From the NCBI RefSeq assembly GCF_964253085.1, contig NZ_CAXUQH020000001.1, forward strand, positions 3,720,001 through 3,784,000: a stretch of 64,000 nucleotides of DNA, written 5' to 3'. Below, piece by piece: positions 8,400-15,334 of the stretch; position 1 is the first letter of the stretch, and every line of letters begins with the position of its first letter. The notes under the pieces were generated by a model that ran no database searches, was not told the DNA's origin, and saw only the letters and a list, made by a program, of their open reading frames with translations. The position numbers and the translations under genes were made by a program. The stretch is from Paenibacillus_E sp964253085 (GTDB lineage Bacteria; Bacillota; Bacilli; Paenibacillales; NBRC-103111).

Positions 8400-8552
8400 G
8401 ACATGGCACCTCGCTGAGTTTAGAAGACAATTTACAATATATGTTCAACCAGAGATGCTAATCTCCTTCTTCGAAATGACATTTTCAATTAGACATTCCG
8501 TCCTAATCCATGTATCTTAGATATAATATCTACTAGAATTAGGGGGAGTCAC

Positions 8553-8837
8553 ATGTCAGGCAATTCAAGTTATATTCTCGTGATCGTCATTGGTGTTATC
8601 GTACTCGCTGGCCTGACTTACATGAATCTTCGCAAAATAAGCAAATCCACAGCCGATTTGACACAGCTTAAGAAAAGAACACTTCTATGGAGCGAAATCT
8701 CCCTTGCGTTGTTCGTTGTACAATTGTTTTTCCGTGATCGTAACGGCGGGTTCTTATTGTTCTTTGGTATACTCACCCTATTCACAGGAGCGCATTACTT
8801 AGGGGTCTTATATTATTCACGCAAAAGAAACCGATAA
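8553..8837 (+). CDS. Small membrane protein, three predicted spans
   Basis: A 94-residue protein with hydrophobic segments at about 7-25, 46-60 and 66-88, a basic loop after the first (LRKISKSTADLTQLKKR) and a basic tail (YSRKRNR). Not recognised. The start follows GGGGGAG, and a TATAAT (8522-8527) lies upstream with a poor -35. A strong terminator follows at 8845. Function unknown. Confidence 0.75.
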   Translation: MSGNSSYILVIVIGVIVLAGLTYMNLRKISKSTADLTQLKKRTLLWSEISLALFVVQLFFRDRNGGFLLFFGILTLFTGAHYLGVLYYSRKRNR

Positions 8838-8844
8838 AAGTGAA

Positions 8845-8890
8845 GAGGCTCTCCACGTAGACCAGCTACGAAGGGGAGCCTCTATTTTAT
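8845..8890. terminator. Terminator between converging small genes
   Basis: GAGGCTCTCC (8845-8854) pairs with GGGGAGCCTC (8873-8882), with an inner CGTAG/CTACG stem, then a T-rich tract. It lies between the plus-strand gene ending at 8837 and the minus-strand small gene ending at 8921. Confidence 0.8.
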
Positions 8891-8920
8891 TGTCAAAATC
8901 TACACGCCAGCAGGGACGTT

Positions 8921-9091
8921 CTAGTCGTTCCAATTCGTTGGCTTCGTCTTTGTCGGCGTTTTCCATTTCTGATACCATTTCTTCTTCTGCTTCTGTCCCA
9001 TTAATGTTCGTAACTGCAACATCACAAGCTTGGCGCGGTCTTCATCTGCATACTTGTCACGTAAATTCTCAAATACAGGCTGATCTTTCAT
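8921..9091 (-). CDS. Small basic protein, 56 residues (hypothetical)
   Basis: A short reading frame of 57 codons including the stop. The product begins MKDQPVFENLRDKYADEDRA and ends in a Lys/Trp-rich tail (QKQKKKWYQKWKTPTKTKPT). An AGAAGG site lies a few bases upstream of the ATG, and a good promoter (9157-9186) precedes it on the same strand. The converging terminator at 8845-8890 would close the transcript. It is not recognised as a known family. The combination of promoter, ribosome site and terminator makes a real gene likely. Confidence 0.6.
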   Translation of the reverse strand: MKDQPVFENLRDKYADEDRAKLVMLQLRTLMGQKQKKKWYQKWKTPTKTKPTNWND

Positions 9092-9156
9092 GGCTGACCT
9101 TCTTTTCTGACTGTAGGATGAATGTGAACTATAGAGAATGTATGTTCTTGTTTCTG

Positions 9157-9186
9157 ATTATAGCATATAATGGAAGAGAGGATCAA
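9157..9186 (-). promoter_or_regulatory. SigA-type promoter for the 56-residue gene
   Basis: Read on the minus strand: TTGATC (9186-9181), an 18-base spacer, then TATAAT (9162-9157). The ATG lies about 65 bases downstream. Confidence 0.6.
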
Positions 9187-9260
9187 GCCTAGCAGAAGGA
9201 GAGCGAGTTGTAAATGTGGAATGTAAGTAGTAGTCAAACAAATTCCTAACGAGGTGCACA

Positions 9261-10011
9261 ATGAAAAGGTTTATACTATCTTTACTAGTACTCTCTATAC
9301 CAGTTGGCGTAGCGGGAGCTGCGACTTTAAATGGAGATTTCGAAGGAAATCCTATTGTACAAGTAACATCCGATGGACAAAGTTTAAAAGTTGATGAATT
9401 ACCCGCAATGATATATAAAGATCACACCGTTGTACCCTTGTCCATGTTACGACAGCTTGGGGTTCTCGTGACGTGGAATCCTACTACGTATAGTGTAAAT
9501 GTGACAATGCCTCAATCCGCCTCTGCCAATCCATTAAACCCTGCCAAACAAGAGTTAGAAAACTTAATGAATGTCTATCAATGGCTGAAGGATACGGATA
9601 CAGCCTTACTAACTTTCTCACACCAACTGCAGCAGTATGCCAATTTAACGAACGGTAATGAATTTATGAATCAATTAAATATGGATTTTGAAGACTTAAT
9701 GAAACAATATAATGAATCCATCCAAATGGCACTAAAGCTTTTAGAAACAGTAAGTAATTCAGATGATCTTAAATCCATCATTAAGAGTGAGCAGCGATGC
9801 ATATAACAATGTTCAACAAACAAAGAGTTTGCTCGTGTTTAAACTTACTGGAAACAGCGTGCCCGAATTCGAGAAACAATTTGGCATCAGCCTGCTTAAC
9901 GCTACGCGAGCAGCACAAAAAAACTTGAACAACACAAATGCAATTATTCATGAACTGCAACTTAAGAATAACGAACTTTTGCAAGTCAAATCTTCGAATA
10001 CAAGCGCCTAG
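9261..10011 (+). pseudogene. Secreted stalk-domain (copper amine oxidase N-terminal-like) protein, frameshifted
   Basis: The first frame (9261-9806) gives a signal peptide (FILSLLVLSIPVGVAGAA) and one copper-amine-oxidase N-terminal-like stalk domain with the typical YKDHTVVPLSMLRQLGVLVTWNP, then a helical region. It stops at 9806, while the +1 frame continues without break to 10011 with matching helical, Gln/Asn-rich sequence (SDAYNNVQQTKSLLVF). One extra base around 9775-9800 explains this: the intact product would have about 250 residues. Stalk domains are common in Paenibacillus surface proteins. It is either decaying or carries a sequencing error. GAGGTG precedes the start. Confidence 0.65.
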
Positions 10012-10029
10012 ACTATAGGGGGATATGAT

Positions 10030-10877
10030 GTGTTGTATCGGGTCTGTGTGATTTTTTTGTTCATTGCGGCTACGCTGTTTAATAGTTATCCCCTAACGAG
10101 TTATGCCAATGATGGGAAAAACTCGGTCGGAGTAAAGATTCAATTGGCCATCAACGAACTAATGGCAACAGTAAATGGGCAGAAAATGACACTTTCAACA
10201 CCGCCTGTGCTGTTAAATAATACGACAATGGTTCCTCTTCGTTTTATTGCAGATGCCTTGAAGGCAGATTTGACATGGAATACGGAGGACCAGTCAATCA
10301 CTCTCAAGTATGCGGGTCACACGATAAAGCTGTCCATTGATAACAGAAAATTGTCCGTATAGATAATCAAAGTAAGATGTTAGAGCAGCCAGCAGTCATA
10401 ATGAATAGTACTACGCTAGTGCCATTGCGGTTTATTGCAGAAAGCTTGAATCAGACGGTTCCTTTCAATGATGAGAAGAAAACCATTGCAATTACAACGC
10501 CTCATCCGAGAGCTGCGGAGATTCGTATCGACAACTTACTTACGGCTTCGAGTATGGGTTTTACGTATAATTTTTTTGTTGAACGCCCAAATGTGAATGT
10601 GATCAGTATGGCTTCTGATCATCACAATCTGATCTACATTTTAGAGCGAAATGCAGCTTCGGAGATGAGTTTTATCTTTCGTGTCTACAATGAAGTAACA
10701 GGTGAAATGAAAGTGATGTACAGCGGTTTCGATCAGAGCTTTAATTTTGACTATACGGATCCGAAGTTTGGAGAGCAGCATTTTAATGCTAGTGTTCTCT
10801 CGCCGCGGAAACTTGTGTATGATTTTAAATTGGATAAGCTTTATTTAATGGCTACCAGTAGTTTTTCAATAGTGTGA
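10030..10877 (+). pseudogene. Secreted stalk-domain protein, frameshifted at an A run
   Basis: The first frame (GTG at 10030, after AGGGGGAT, to 10362) encodes a signal peptide and the first half of a copper-amine-oxidase-like stalk domain (TTMVPLRFIADALKADLTWN). The second half (TTLVPLRFIAESLNQTVPF) is in another frame, from about 10350 to 10877. Adding one A to the AAAA run at 10347-10350 would restore NRKIVRIDNQSKMLEQPAVI, exactly what joins two stalk repeats. The C-terminal part (about residues 170-280) is a domain I do not recognise. Either a homopolymer error or a recent inactivating deletion. Confidence 0.65.
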
Positions 10878-10892
10878 ATCGTGTAGGTGGGG

Positions 10893-10991
10893 ATGAACGC
10901 TAAGGAGAAAAAGAGAAAGTTACATAATGTTTTATTAGTTAGTCAATTTAGTTTGTTCTTCTTTGTGTTAGTTCTTAATGTGGTATTTTAA
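10893..10991 (+). CDS. Possible 32-residue single-span membrane peptide
   Basis: An ATG at 10893 opens 32 codons: a strongly basic start (MNAKEKKRKLHN) then one hydrophobic segment (FSLFFFVLVLNVVF). A G-rich GGTGGGG lies directly against the ATG, closer than usual. The charge pattern fits a small inner-membrane peptide, but chance cannot be excluded in this AT-rich stretch. Confidence 0.3.
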   Translation: MNAKEKKRKLHNVLLVSQFSLFFFVLVLNVVF

Positions 10992-11045
10992 AAATGAATA
11001 GGAGTAAATAAACGCAAGAATTTTATTAAGTAGGTGGGTGTATGC

Positions 11046-11273
11046 ATGCATATAAGTAAATATGAACCAGAGTTTCCACCTGTAGAATTCTTCATTACAC
11101 GTTTCTTTGTTGATAATCAATGTTTGTTTGAACAGGAGACGAAGGTACCTTTGCCAACATTAATTAAAGGCGATGCCATTGAAATTTTTGGTATAAAATA
11201 TAACGTTGACACAAGAGAATTCACTATCAATGAAGATGCATTTTTTACAGTGTATTATCTTAAGCAAGGTTAG
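11046..11273 (+). CDS. Hypothetical protein, 75 residues
   Basis: A short protein beginning MHISKYEPEF, rich in Phe and acidic residues, with strand-forming segments (FFITRFFVDNQ, DAIEIFGIKYNVD). No motif recognised. The ATG at 11046 lies seven bases after TAGGTGGGTG, better placed than an in-frame GTG at 11034. Base composition is lower in GC than the core genes. Part of a run of small orphans at 11.0-12.1 kb. Confidence 0.55.
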   Translation: MHISKYEPEFPPVEFFITRFFVDNQCLFEQETKVPLPTLIKGDAIEIFGIKYNVDTREFTINEDAFFTVYYLKQG

Positions 11274-11300
11274 CTGATATTGAAGAATTGGGGGGGTTAC

Positions 11301-11450
11301 ATGGCGAAGACTTCGAAACATCAAGAGCAAGAGATTGGGGGATTTGACGAGGCATATATGGATGATCTCAACCCCGGAGATCCGGATTTTGTTGAGAAGT
11401 TCATTGAAGCTGTCAAACGGTCGATCGAGTTTGAGAAAGAAGAAAAATAG
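11301..11450 (+). CDS. Small acidic protein, 49 residues
   Basis: Fifty codons including the stop, starting after a run of seven G. The product (MAKTSKHQEQEIGGFDEAYM...) is acidic, with a likely C-terminal helix (DFVEKFIEAVKRSIEFEKEEK). A rho-independent terminator follows three bases after the stop, supporting a real gene end. It lies 27 bases after the gene ending at 11273, so both may share a transcript. Function not recognised. Confidence 0.55.
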   Translation: MAKTSKHQEQEIGGFDEAYMDDLNPGDPDFVEKFIEAVKRSIEFEKEEK

Positions 11451-11453
11451 AAG

Positions 11454-11485
11454 CACTCACATTTACGTGGGTGTTTATTTTATTT
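11454..11485 (+). terminator. Terminator after the 49-residue gene
   Basis: CACTCAC (11454-11460) pairs with GTGGGTG (11467-11473) around ATTTAC, followed by TTTATTTTATTT. Confidence 0.65.
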
Positions 11486-11583
11486 GTTGCTGTTAAAACC
11501 GAATGTTGATCTTCTTTCTAAGAGAGCAGGATGAGAGTTGATCTTTTAAATTATGGAAAAATTAAGAGGTGTAAATTTTCACT

Positions 11584-12126
11584 ATGAAAATCAACTATTT
11601 GATTACCTTTGACTCTGAAGAATCAGTTGCAACTTTAGATGAACTTGAAAATGGTGGAAGTGTTTCAGGTTACTTTGAGTTAGTTTGTAATGAAGAATGT
11701 AGTTATGGATGTATACCCTATTTACCAATCCCCGCTGATTTGCAAGGTTTGGATTTGCTATCAAGATGGTTCGAGCAAATATCTGAAGCAGCAATGATTA
11801 TTTCCAAAACTTCTGACTTTGTAATAATCAATGATATTGAATCTTTTAATTCATGGATAGAAATTCAAAGGAGTGGTGAACAAGTATTTATTAGTCATAT
11901 AGTATCAGAAAAGAAAGTAGGACACGGTGCAATATTGCTAAAACCATTAAGTGACTGTATTAATGGTCGTTGGGTCAAACAGCCTGTCGAAGTAAATGTT
12001 TTTTTAAAAGAGGTCGTAGGTAAAACGCGAGCATTTATGGATGAACTACTTGCACGTAATAAAAATTTTCTAAACGTCAGTTGGGTTGAAAAAATAATGT
12101 GTAATATCAATAACATAGAGATTTAG
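11584..12126 (+). CDS. AT-rich orphan protein, 180 residues
   Basis: Encodes an acidic cytosolic protein with no signal or membrane segment. One 60-base row inside it (11641-11700) has 20 G or C, well below the core genes. The size, acidity and low GC resemble stand-alone immunity-type proteins, but no family motif was recognised and no toxin gene is adjacent, so this stays a guess. AAGAGGTG lies 12 bases before the ATG. A weak GCTT/AAGC hairpin followed by TTTTTC appears at about 12161-12190. Probably horizontally acquired. Confidence 0.6.
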   Translation: MKINYLITFDSEESVATLDELENGGSVSGYFELVCNEECSYGCIPYLPIPADLQGLDLLSRWFEQISEAAMIISKTSDFVIINDIESFNSWIEIQRSGEQVFISHIVSEKKVGHGAILLKPLSDCINGRWVKQPVEVNVFLKEVVGKTRAFMDELLARNKNFLNVSWVEKIMCNINNIEI

Positions 12127-12196
12127 ACGAGATTTACTAACTCAAAACGATAGTTCAATTAACAGCTTTATCTTAAGCGGTTTTTCTTTTCTATGA

Positions 12197-12316
12197 AATC
12201 AATTATCTTCAGATGCGATAAGAGACAGTATTATAGAAGTTATTTATACGATTTTTGAAAACAAAGGGCTGACACTCGAGGGTTTTGAACAGAATTGGAC
12301 AAAAAAAGTTTATTGA
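12197..12316 (+). pseudogene. Probable 3' remnant of a lost gene
   Basis: A 39-codon open stretch begins right after an in-frame TGA (12194-12196) and ends with TGA at 12314-12316. It has protein-like composition (LSSDAIRDSIIEVIYTIFENKG, then LTLEGFEQNWTKKVY), with no start codon or ribosome site. It looks like the tail of a degraded gene; the family is not recognised. Confidence 0.35.
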
Positions 12317-12532
12317 AAGAGACCGATTTAGGGAGAAGTTTTTTCATCTATACTGACTGAACAAAGAGGTTCTGTTTTTTGCAGGATCTTATAGTGCAGT
12401 TTTTTAGCCGAATATAGTAGGTTGTGTTAGGAATATATTTGTTGCTTTATTCTTAGTATTGGTAATTTTCGTCCCCAAGCCAAGGTTGTACGATCTGTAA
12501 AACATGAATTTTATTTAGTGTTATAATCAAAT

Positions 12533-12555
12533 AAACCCTTATACTATAAGGGTTT
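12533..12555. repeat. Perfect 11-base inverted repeat
   Basis: AAACCCTTATA (12533-12543), one C, then TATAAGGGTTT (12545-12555). A TATAAT (12522-12527) lies just in front, so the palindrome would sit at a transcription start and could be an operator. No T tract follows, so it is a poor terminator on the plus strand. Confidence 0.6.
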
Positions 12556-12581
12556 GGAAAACTGTCCTATAAAATAATAAC

Positions 12582-12714
12582 GGCGACTGCTTGCGCAGCC
12601 GCCTCATGGGAGAGGAGAAACCGGATGAAGAGCTTATGGGGAAACGTAAGCCTTCTCCGCGGTTGTCTACGACATTCTCTGATGTCGATAGTTCAAGGAT
12701 GACCGCTTTACGGT
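12582..12714 (+). ncRNA. Candidate structured RNA of four tandem hairpins
   Basis: Four consecutive hairpins: GGCGACTGC/GCAGCCGCC (12582-12603, one mismatch); a long one at 12619-12664 built from AACC/GGTT, GGA/TCC, GAAG/CTTC and GCTTATG/CGTAAGC closing a GGGAAA loop; CTA-CGACAT/ATGTCG-TAG (12667-12691); and ACCG/CGGT (12702-12714). I do not recognise a known riboswitch or ribozyme class. It could instead be the leader of rsmD, or encode a 25-codon peptide from the ATG at 12624, which follows AGAGGAG. The strand is assumed from the neighbouring gene. Confidence 0.4.
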
Positions 12715-12742
12715 AAATTTATACATCGCAGGGATAAAATTT

Positions 12743-12771
12743 TTGTGTCAGATTAGTGCTTGTGGTACGAT
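12743..12771 (+). promoter_or_regulatory. Probable SigA promoter for rsmD-coaD
   Basis: TTGTGT (12743-12748), a 17-base spacer, TACGAT (12766-12771). It lies downstream of the hairpin cluster and 40 bases before the chosen rsmD start, so rsmD need not carry the hairpins in its leader. Confidence 0.5.
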
Positions 12772-12810
12772 AGCAAAAGAATGAACCAGCATGGAAGGGA
12801 AACGGCACAG

Positions 12811-13386
12811 ATGAGAGTGATTTCAGGCACGGCCAAAGGCAGGTCGTTAAAGGCTGTACCCGGTACTAGTACACGACCAACAACAGATAAAGTGAAGGAA
12901 GCGATCTTCAGTATGATCGGACCTTATTTCGATGGAGGGCAGGTGCTCGATTTGTTCGCTGGAACGGGCGGACTGGGGATAGAAGCGCTGAGCCGTGGGA
13001 TGGATAAGGCGGTTTTTATTGATATCGAGAAGAAAAGCATCGACACGATTGGACACAATGTAGAAGTAGCCAAAGTGAAGGATCAGGTAGAGATTTACCG
13101 TACAGATGCGGCGCGAGCGTTGAAGGTATTGGCGAAGCGGGCGGAGAAGTTCCAACTTGTATTTCTAGATCCACCCTACCGGATGAAAGGGATCGCAGAA
13201 CTGATGACGACGATGGAGGAGCAAGCCATTGTAGAACCGGACGCCACGATCGTGGTCGAGCACGATGCTAAGGATGTACTGCTAGACACCATTGGTGGAT
13301 TCAAGCAGCTACGTAGAGCGGACTATGGAGATACGGCTGTTACCATATTTAAACGCGACAACGCGTCCATAGGACTCAGTAATTGA
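12811..13386 (+). CDS. rsmD: 16S rRNA (guanine-966-N2)-methyltransferase RsmD
   Basis: A 191-residue SAM-dependent methyltransferase acting on 16S rRNA during 30S assembly. Visible are the family start MRVISGTAKGRSL, the SAM loop LDLFAGTGGLGIEALSRG (about residues 46-63), and the catalytic FLDPPY (about 118-123). The start at 12811 matches the family; earlier in-frame starts (12760, 12781) would overlap the promoter or lack a ribosome site. The end overlaps the ribosome-site region of coaD, and the rsmD-coaD pairing is standard in Bacillota. Confidence 0.92.
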   Translation: MRVISGTAKGRSLKAVPGTSTRPTTDKVKEAIFSMIGPYFDGGQVLDLFAGTGGLGIEALSRGMDKAVFIDIEKKSIDTIGHNVEVAKVKDQVEIYRTDAARALKVLAKRAEKFQLVFLDPPYRMKGIAELMTTMEEQAIVEPDATIVVEHDAKDVLLDTIGGFKQLRRADYGDTAVTIFKRDNASIGLSN

Positions 13387-13400
13387 AGGAGATGAACAGC

Positions 13401-13904
13401 ATGATGAGGCAAGAACATGGTATTACAGTTGCGGTATATCCAGGTAGCTTTGACCCGGTTACCTACGGTCATCTTGATATTATACATAGAGCAGCAAAAG
13501 TATTTGATAAACTAATTGTGGCGGTGCTGAACAATACATCCAAAAATGCGTTATTCACCCTGGAAGAGCGCATGGAACTGCTTCGCAAAGTAACAGCGGA
13601 TCTTCCCAATGTGGAGATCGATGGTTTTCGGGATCTGATGGTCAATTATATGAAAGCTCGTAATGTCAGACTTATCGTTCGTGGACTCCGGGCCGTATCT
13701 GATTTTGAATATGAATTGCAAATGGCATCGACCAATCACAAGCTTAACCCAGATGTGGAAACGTTCTTTATGACGTCGAAGCCGCAGTTTTCATATTTGA
13801 GCTCAAGCATCGTGAAAGAGATTGCCAAATTCCATGGACCTGTTGAGGATCTGGTACCAGCAGAAGTGGAAGAGGAACTACGCAAAAAATTCCCTCAGAC
13901 CTAG
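13401..13904 (+). CDS. coaD: Phosphopantetheine adenylyltransferase
   Basis: Transfers AMP from ATP to 4'-phosphopantetheine, the penultimate step of coenzyme A synthesis. About 167 residues, normal for the family. It has the nucleotidyltransferase GSFDPVTYGHLDI (TxGH motif, about residues 14-26), RGLRAVSDFEYE, and the C-terminal SYLSSSIVKEIA that binds ATP phosphates. The ATG at 13401 lies nine bases after AAGGAG; in-frame starts further up (13383, 13392) are too close to that site. Follows rsmD at 14 bases; converges with ylbJ. Confidence 0.96.
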   Translation: MMRQEHGITVAVYPGSFDPVTYGHLDIIHRAAKVFDKLIVAVLNNTSKNALFTLEERMELLRKVTADLPNVEIDGFRDLMVNYMKARNVRLIVRGLRAVSDFEYELQMASTNHKLNPDVETFFMTSKPQFSYLSSSIVKEIAKFHGPVEDLVPAEVEEELRKKFPQT

Positions 13905-13940
13905 AAGCTAGATCGAAAGGAATTTCAAGTTACGGTTTGG

Positions 13941-15212
13941 TTAATTCACCATTTTCCGCTGAAACAAGCGCAGGCCAACCGAAACGAGCAGCATAAGGGT
14001 TAAAATGAAAAGGAATTGCATCAGCATTGGTCCCCATAGGCCCCATGCCGTTTCCCCGTTCAAGGGGAAGGGTGCCGCGGCAGCTGAGTTGGTCGCTAAG
14101 TCTAATCGAAGAAAACTTGGTTCTGTATCTAGCAAGAGCAATTGCAATGGTTTCCAGAGCAGAATTGTAGTGAATAGGGCGAGCACAGCATGCAGCGCGC
14201 GGGACTGTAAGAAAAACGTATATCTAGCATCGGTTTGTTGATGGAAGCCAGCAACCTGTGCGTGGGCGGACAAACCTCCCCAACCGAGGAATGCACTGAG
14301 CAGCGCCATTTGCGGCAGAAGCGAGAGATCATTTACTTGGCTAAAAGCATAGGCACCAAGGTGAATTTCCATCAGTCCTTTGATCCATTGCGGTGTAGTA
14401 TCTGTGAAAATACCCATGAAGCTAAGAAGAAATTGTGTGATGGGACGAAGGATATCGGCAAAATGAGTGATGGAGATAACGTTGATTAGCACGGAAAAAA
14501 TCATCATGTATCCGCCAATCAACATCAGTGTTTGTACAGCGGAGGTTACTGCATCTCCGAGAAGCTTACCGAAAGTGCGTCCATCTTCCCAATAAGCTTG
14601 GCGCATGGCCATAAGGGCAGATCTCACGATAGAAGTCATTTCCTTCGGTTTTGTTACTAGCGTTTTCGCTTCAAGAGGAGCGATGGCTTGCTTGCTATTT
14701 CGCATCAAGAATCCTGTTGCGAAAGCGGAAATATAATGAATAATCGCAAGTAAGATCCCTAGCTTGGCGTTATGAAGGAATCCAATCCCGATAACCATGA
14801 TAAGGAATAATGGACTGCACACATGCGAGAGGGCTGTTAACCGCTCTGTTTCTGTGCGTGTAAGAAGGTTTTTTTCGCGTAGCGATGCAGTAATTCTAGC
14901 TCCAGCTGGAAATCCTACAACAAAGCCTGACGCCAATGCCCAGCCACTAACACCGGGGAGGCGGAAAATGACGCGCATTAGCGGTTCTAGGAGCACGCCT
15001 GTGCCTTGGATGACACCGAAGCCGATCAATAGCTCGGTCATAATAAGGAAAGGCATCAAGGCAGGAAAGACGAGCTTCCACCAAATAGTCAGCCCTTCAA
15101 GAGAAGACTGAAAAGCTTTGTCGGGAAATAGAATGACAGATATAACGACCAGTCCAGCCAAAGCTCCCAATACCAATGTGGTGAATTTGGCATGGAATCT
15201 TGCATTAGGCAT
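13941..15212 (-). CDS. ylbJ: Sporulation integral membrane protein YlbJ (nucleoside-recognition/gate domain)
   Basis: About 423 residues with many hydrophobic segments and two gate-type modules. Bacillus YlbJ is needed for spore cortex formation. Typical stretches are SGWALASGFVVGFPAGARITASLREKN and the following LTALSHVCSPLFLIMVIGIG. The start at 15212 lies five bases after GAGGTG; an upstream ATG at 15236 has no ribosome site. The gene is opposite to its neighbours, as in related genomes. A possible sporulation (SigE) promoter lies upstream at 15242-15270. Confidence 0.9.
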   Translation of the reverse strand: MPNARFHAKFTTLVLGALAGLVVISVILFPDKAFQSSLEGLTIWWKLVFPALMPFLIMTELLIGFGVIQGTGVLLEPLMRVIFRLPGVSGWALASGFVVGFPAGARITASLREKNLLTRTETERLTALSHVCSPLFLIMVIGIGFLHNAKLGILLAIIHYISAFATGFLMRNSKQAIAPLEAKTLVTKPKEMTSIVRSALMAMRQAYWEDGRTFGKLLGDAVTSAVQTLMLIGGYMMIFSVLINVISITHFADILRPITQFLLSFMGIFTDTTPQWIKGLMEIHLGAYAFSQVNDLSLLPQMALLSAFLGWGGLSAHAQVAGFHQQTDARYTFFLQSRALHAVLALFTTILLWKPLQLLLLDTEPSFLRLDLATNSAAAAPFPLNGETAWGLWGPMLMQFLFILTLMLLVSVGLRLFQRKMVN

Positions 15213-15241
15213 AGCATCACCTCGTCCATCGAACATGCTTC

Positions 15242-15270
15242 ATTGTACGCAAGTAGGCAGGCGATTAGAC
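15242..15270 (-). promoter_or_regulatory. Possible SigE-type sporulation promoter of ylbJ
   Basis: Minus strand: CGTACAAT (15249-15242) matches the SigE -10 CATACAMT at seven of eight positions, 14 bases from GTCTAAT (15270-15264), a weak -35. SigE control of ylbJ is known in Bacillus subtilis; here it is inferred. Confidence 0.35.
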
Positions 15271-15334
15271 CAAGCTTTCATCGAGAATAGGTAGGCCAAA
15301 CAACAAGTGAAAGCAACAGGAAAGGGGAACCTGT

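Noticed and set aside
8890..9192. 100-codon plus-strand frame, Ser-rich
   Set aside because: It overlaps the terminator, and the minus strand has a better gene with promoter and ribosome site.
12612..12650. Hammerhead-like core (GGATGA ... GAAAC)
   Set aside because: The CUGAUGA core is altered and the sequence between the two parts cannot form stem II; the long hairpin explains it better.
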